DNA of 30,870 nucleotides, taken from assembly GCA_047619465.1 (NCBI GenBank), contig JBLHJW010000006.1, positions 1 to 30,870 on the forward strand, read 5' to 3'. The notes under the pieces are model-generated. The model worked only from the letters and a program-made list of their open reading frames with translations, searched no databases and was not told the DNA's origin. The DNA comes from CAYHDV01 sp047619465 (GTDB lineage: Bacteria; Patescibacteriota; Minisyncoccia; Phycocordibacterales; CSBR16-119). Positions within the stretch are counted from its first letter, which is position 1. Each line of letters starts with the position of its first letter. Made by a program: the position numbers and the translations under genes. This document shows, in pieces, positions 30,836-30,870 of the stretch.

Positions 30836-30870
30836 ATGGACCAGGATTTTAAAACATCTTTTATTCCAAA
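30836..30870 (+). CDS. Start of a putative PilN-like pilus protein (3' truncated)
   Basis: Only MDQDFKTSFIPK is visible before the window ends. The 'SFIPK' opening and the position right after pilM are typical of the PilN-type or hypothetical gene following pilM in CPR pilus loci. Too short for certainty. Confidence 0.45.
   Translation, partial: MDQDFKTSFIP

Overview
The window reads as part of a Candidate Phyla Radiation (Patescibacteria) genome, most likely Parcubacteria/Paceibacteria-like. The grounds are A+T-rich compact DNA, short gaps, several CPR-typical proteins (a TraD/TraG-type ATPase with a large unassigned N-terminus, a beta-CASP RNase, a DUF5663-like protein followed by a giant membrane protein, a PilM operon start) and an almost complete lack of Shine-Dalgarno motifs. 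The placement is inferred from gene content; no 16S rRNA gene is present. All 28 complete-ended genes stop with TAA (22) or TAG (6), none with TGA.

Layout. 1-4.3 kb: the end of a Gmad2-like surface domain protein, a short reverse-strand ORF, a 924-aa TraD/TraG-like ATPase and ndk. 4.3-4.5 kb: a promoter, a strongly structured unannotated RNA of about 160 nt, and its terminator. 4.7-7.9 kb: a 1081-aa secreted modular surface protein with a peptidoglycan-binding domain. 8.0-10.3 kb: a membrane protein, a beta-CASP metallo-RNase and a SLOG/LOG-fold protein, tightly packed. 10.4-12.5 kb: the infC-rpmI-rplT operon (reverse), divergent from truB. 12.5-16.8 kb: an unknown basic-tailed protein, tmRNA (ssrA) with smpB just upstream of it, and ftsH divergent from smpB. 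16.9-17.1 kb: tRNA-Ile with the rare UAU anticodon, followed by a decayed partial copy of itself. 17.2-21.5 kb: a DUF5663-like protein and a 1307-aa membrane/coiled-coil protein. 21.5-24.2 kb: recG (reverse) and a small membrane protein. 24.3-26.6 kb: a reverse operon of a DUF3095 cyclase-like protein, a soluble histidine kinase and a single-domain response regulator. 26.7-28.7 kb: a TetR regulator, a tiny membrane protein and a fatty acid hydroxylase/sterol desaturase, with a perfect palindromic operator, and a divergent small membrane protein. 28.8-30.9 kb: tRNA-Ser(GCU), comF, and divergently pilM with the start of the next pilus gene.

Functional themes are translation and its quality control (IF3, L35, L20, TruB, tmRNA/SmpB, FtsH, tRNAs), the cell surface and DNA uptake or transfer (type IV pilus PilM, ComF, TraD/TraG ATPase, surface protein) and signalling (cyclase-like protein with a two-component pair, TetR module). 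Several first genes have a -10 hexamer exactly 7 nt before the ATG, which predicts leaderless mRNAs and corrects some starts, for example ftsH at 14842.
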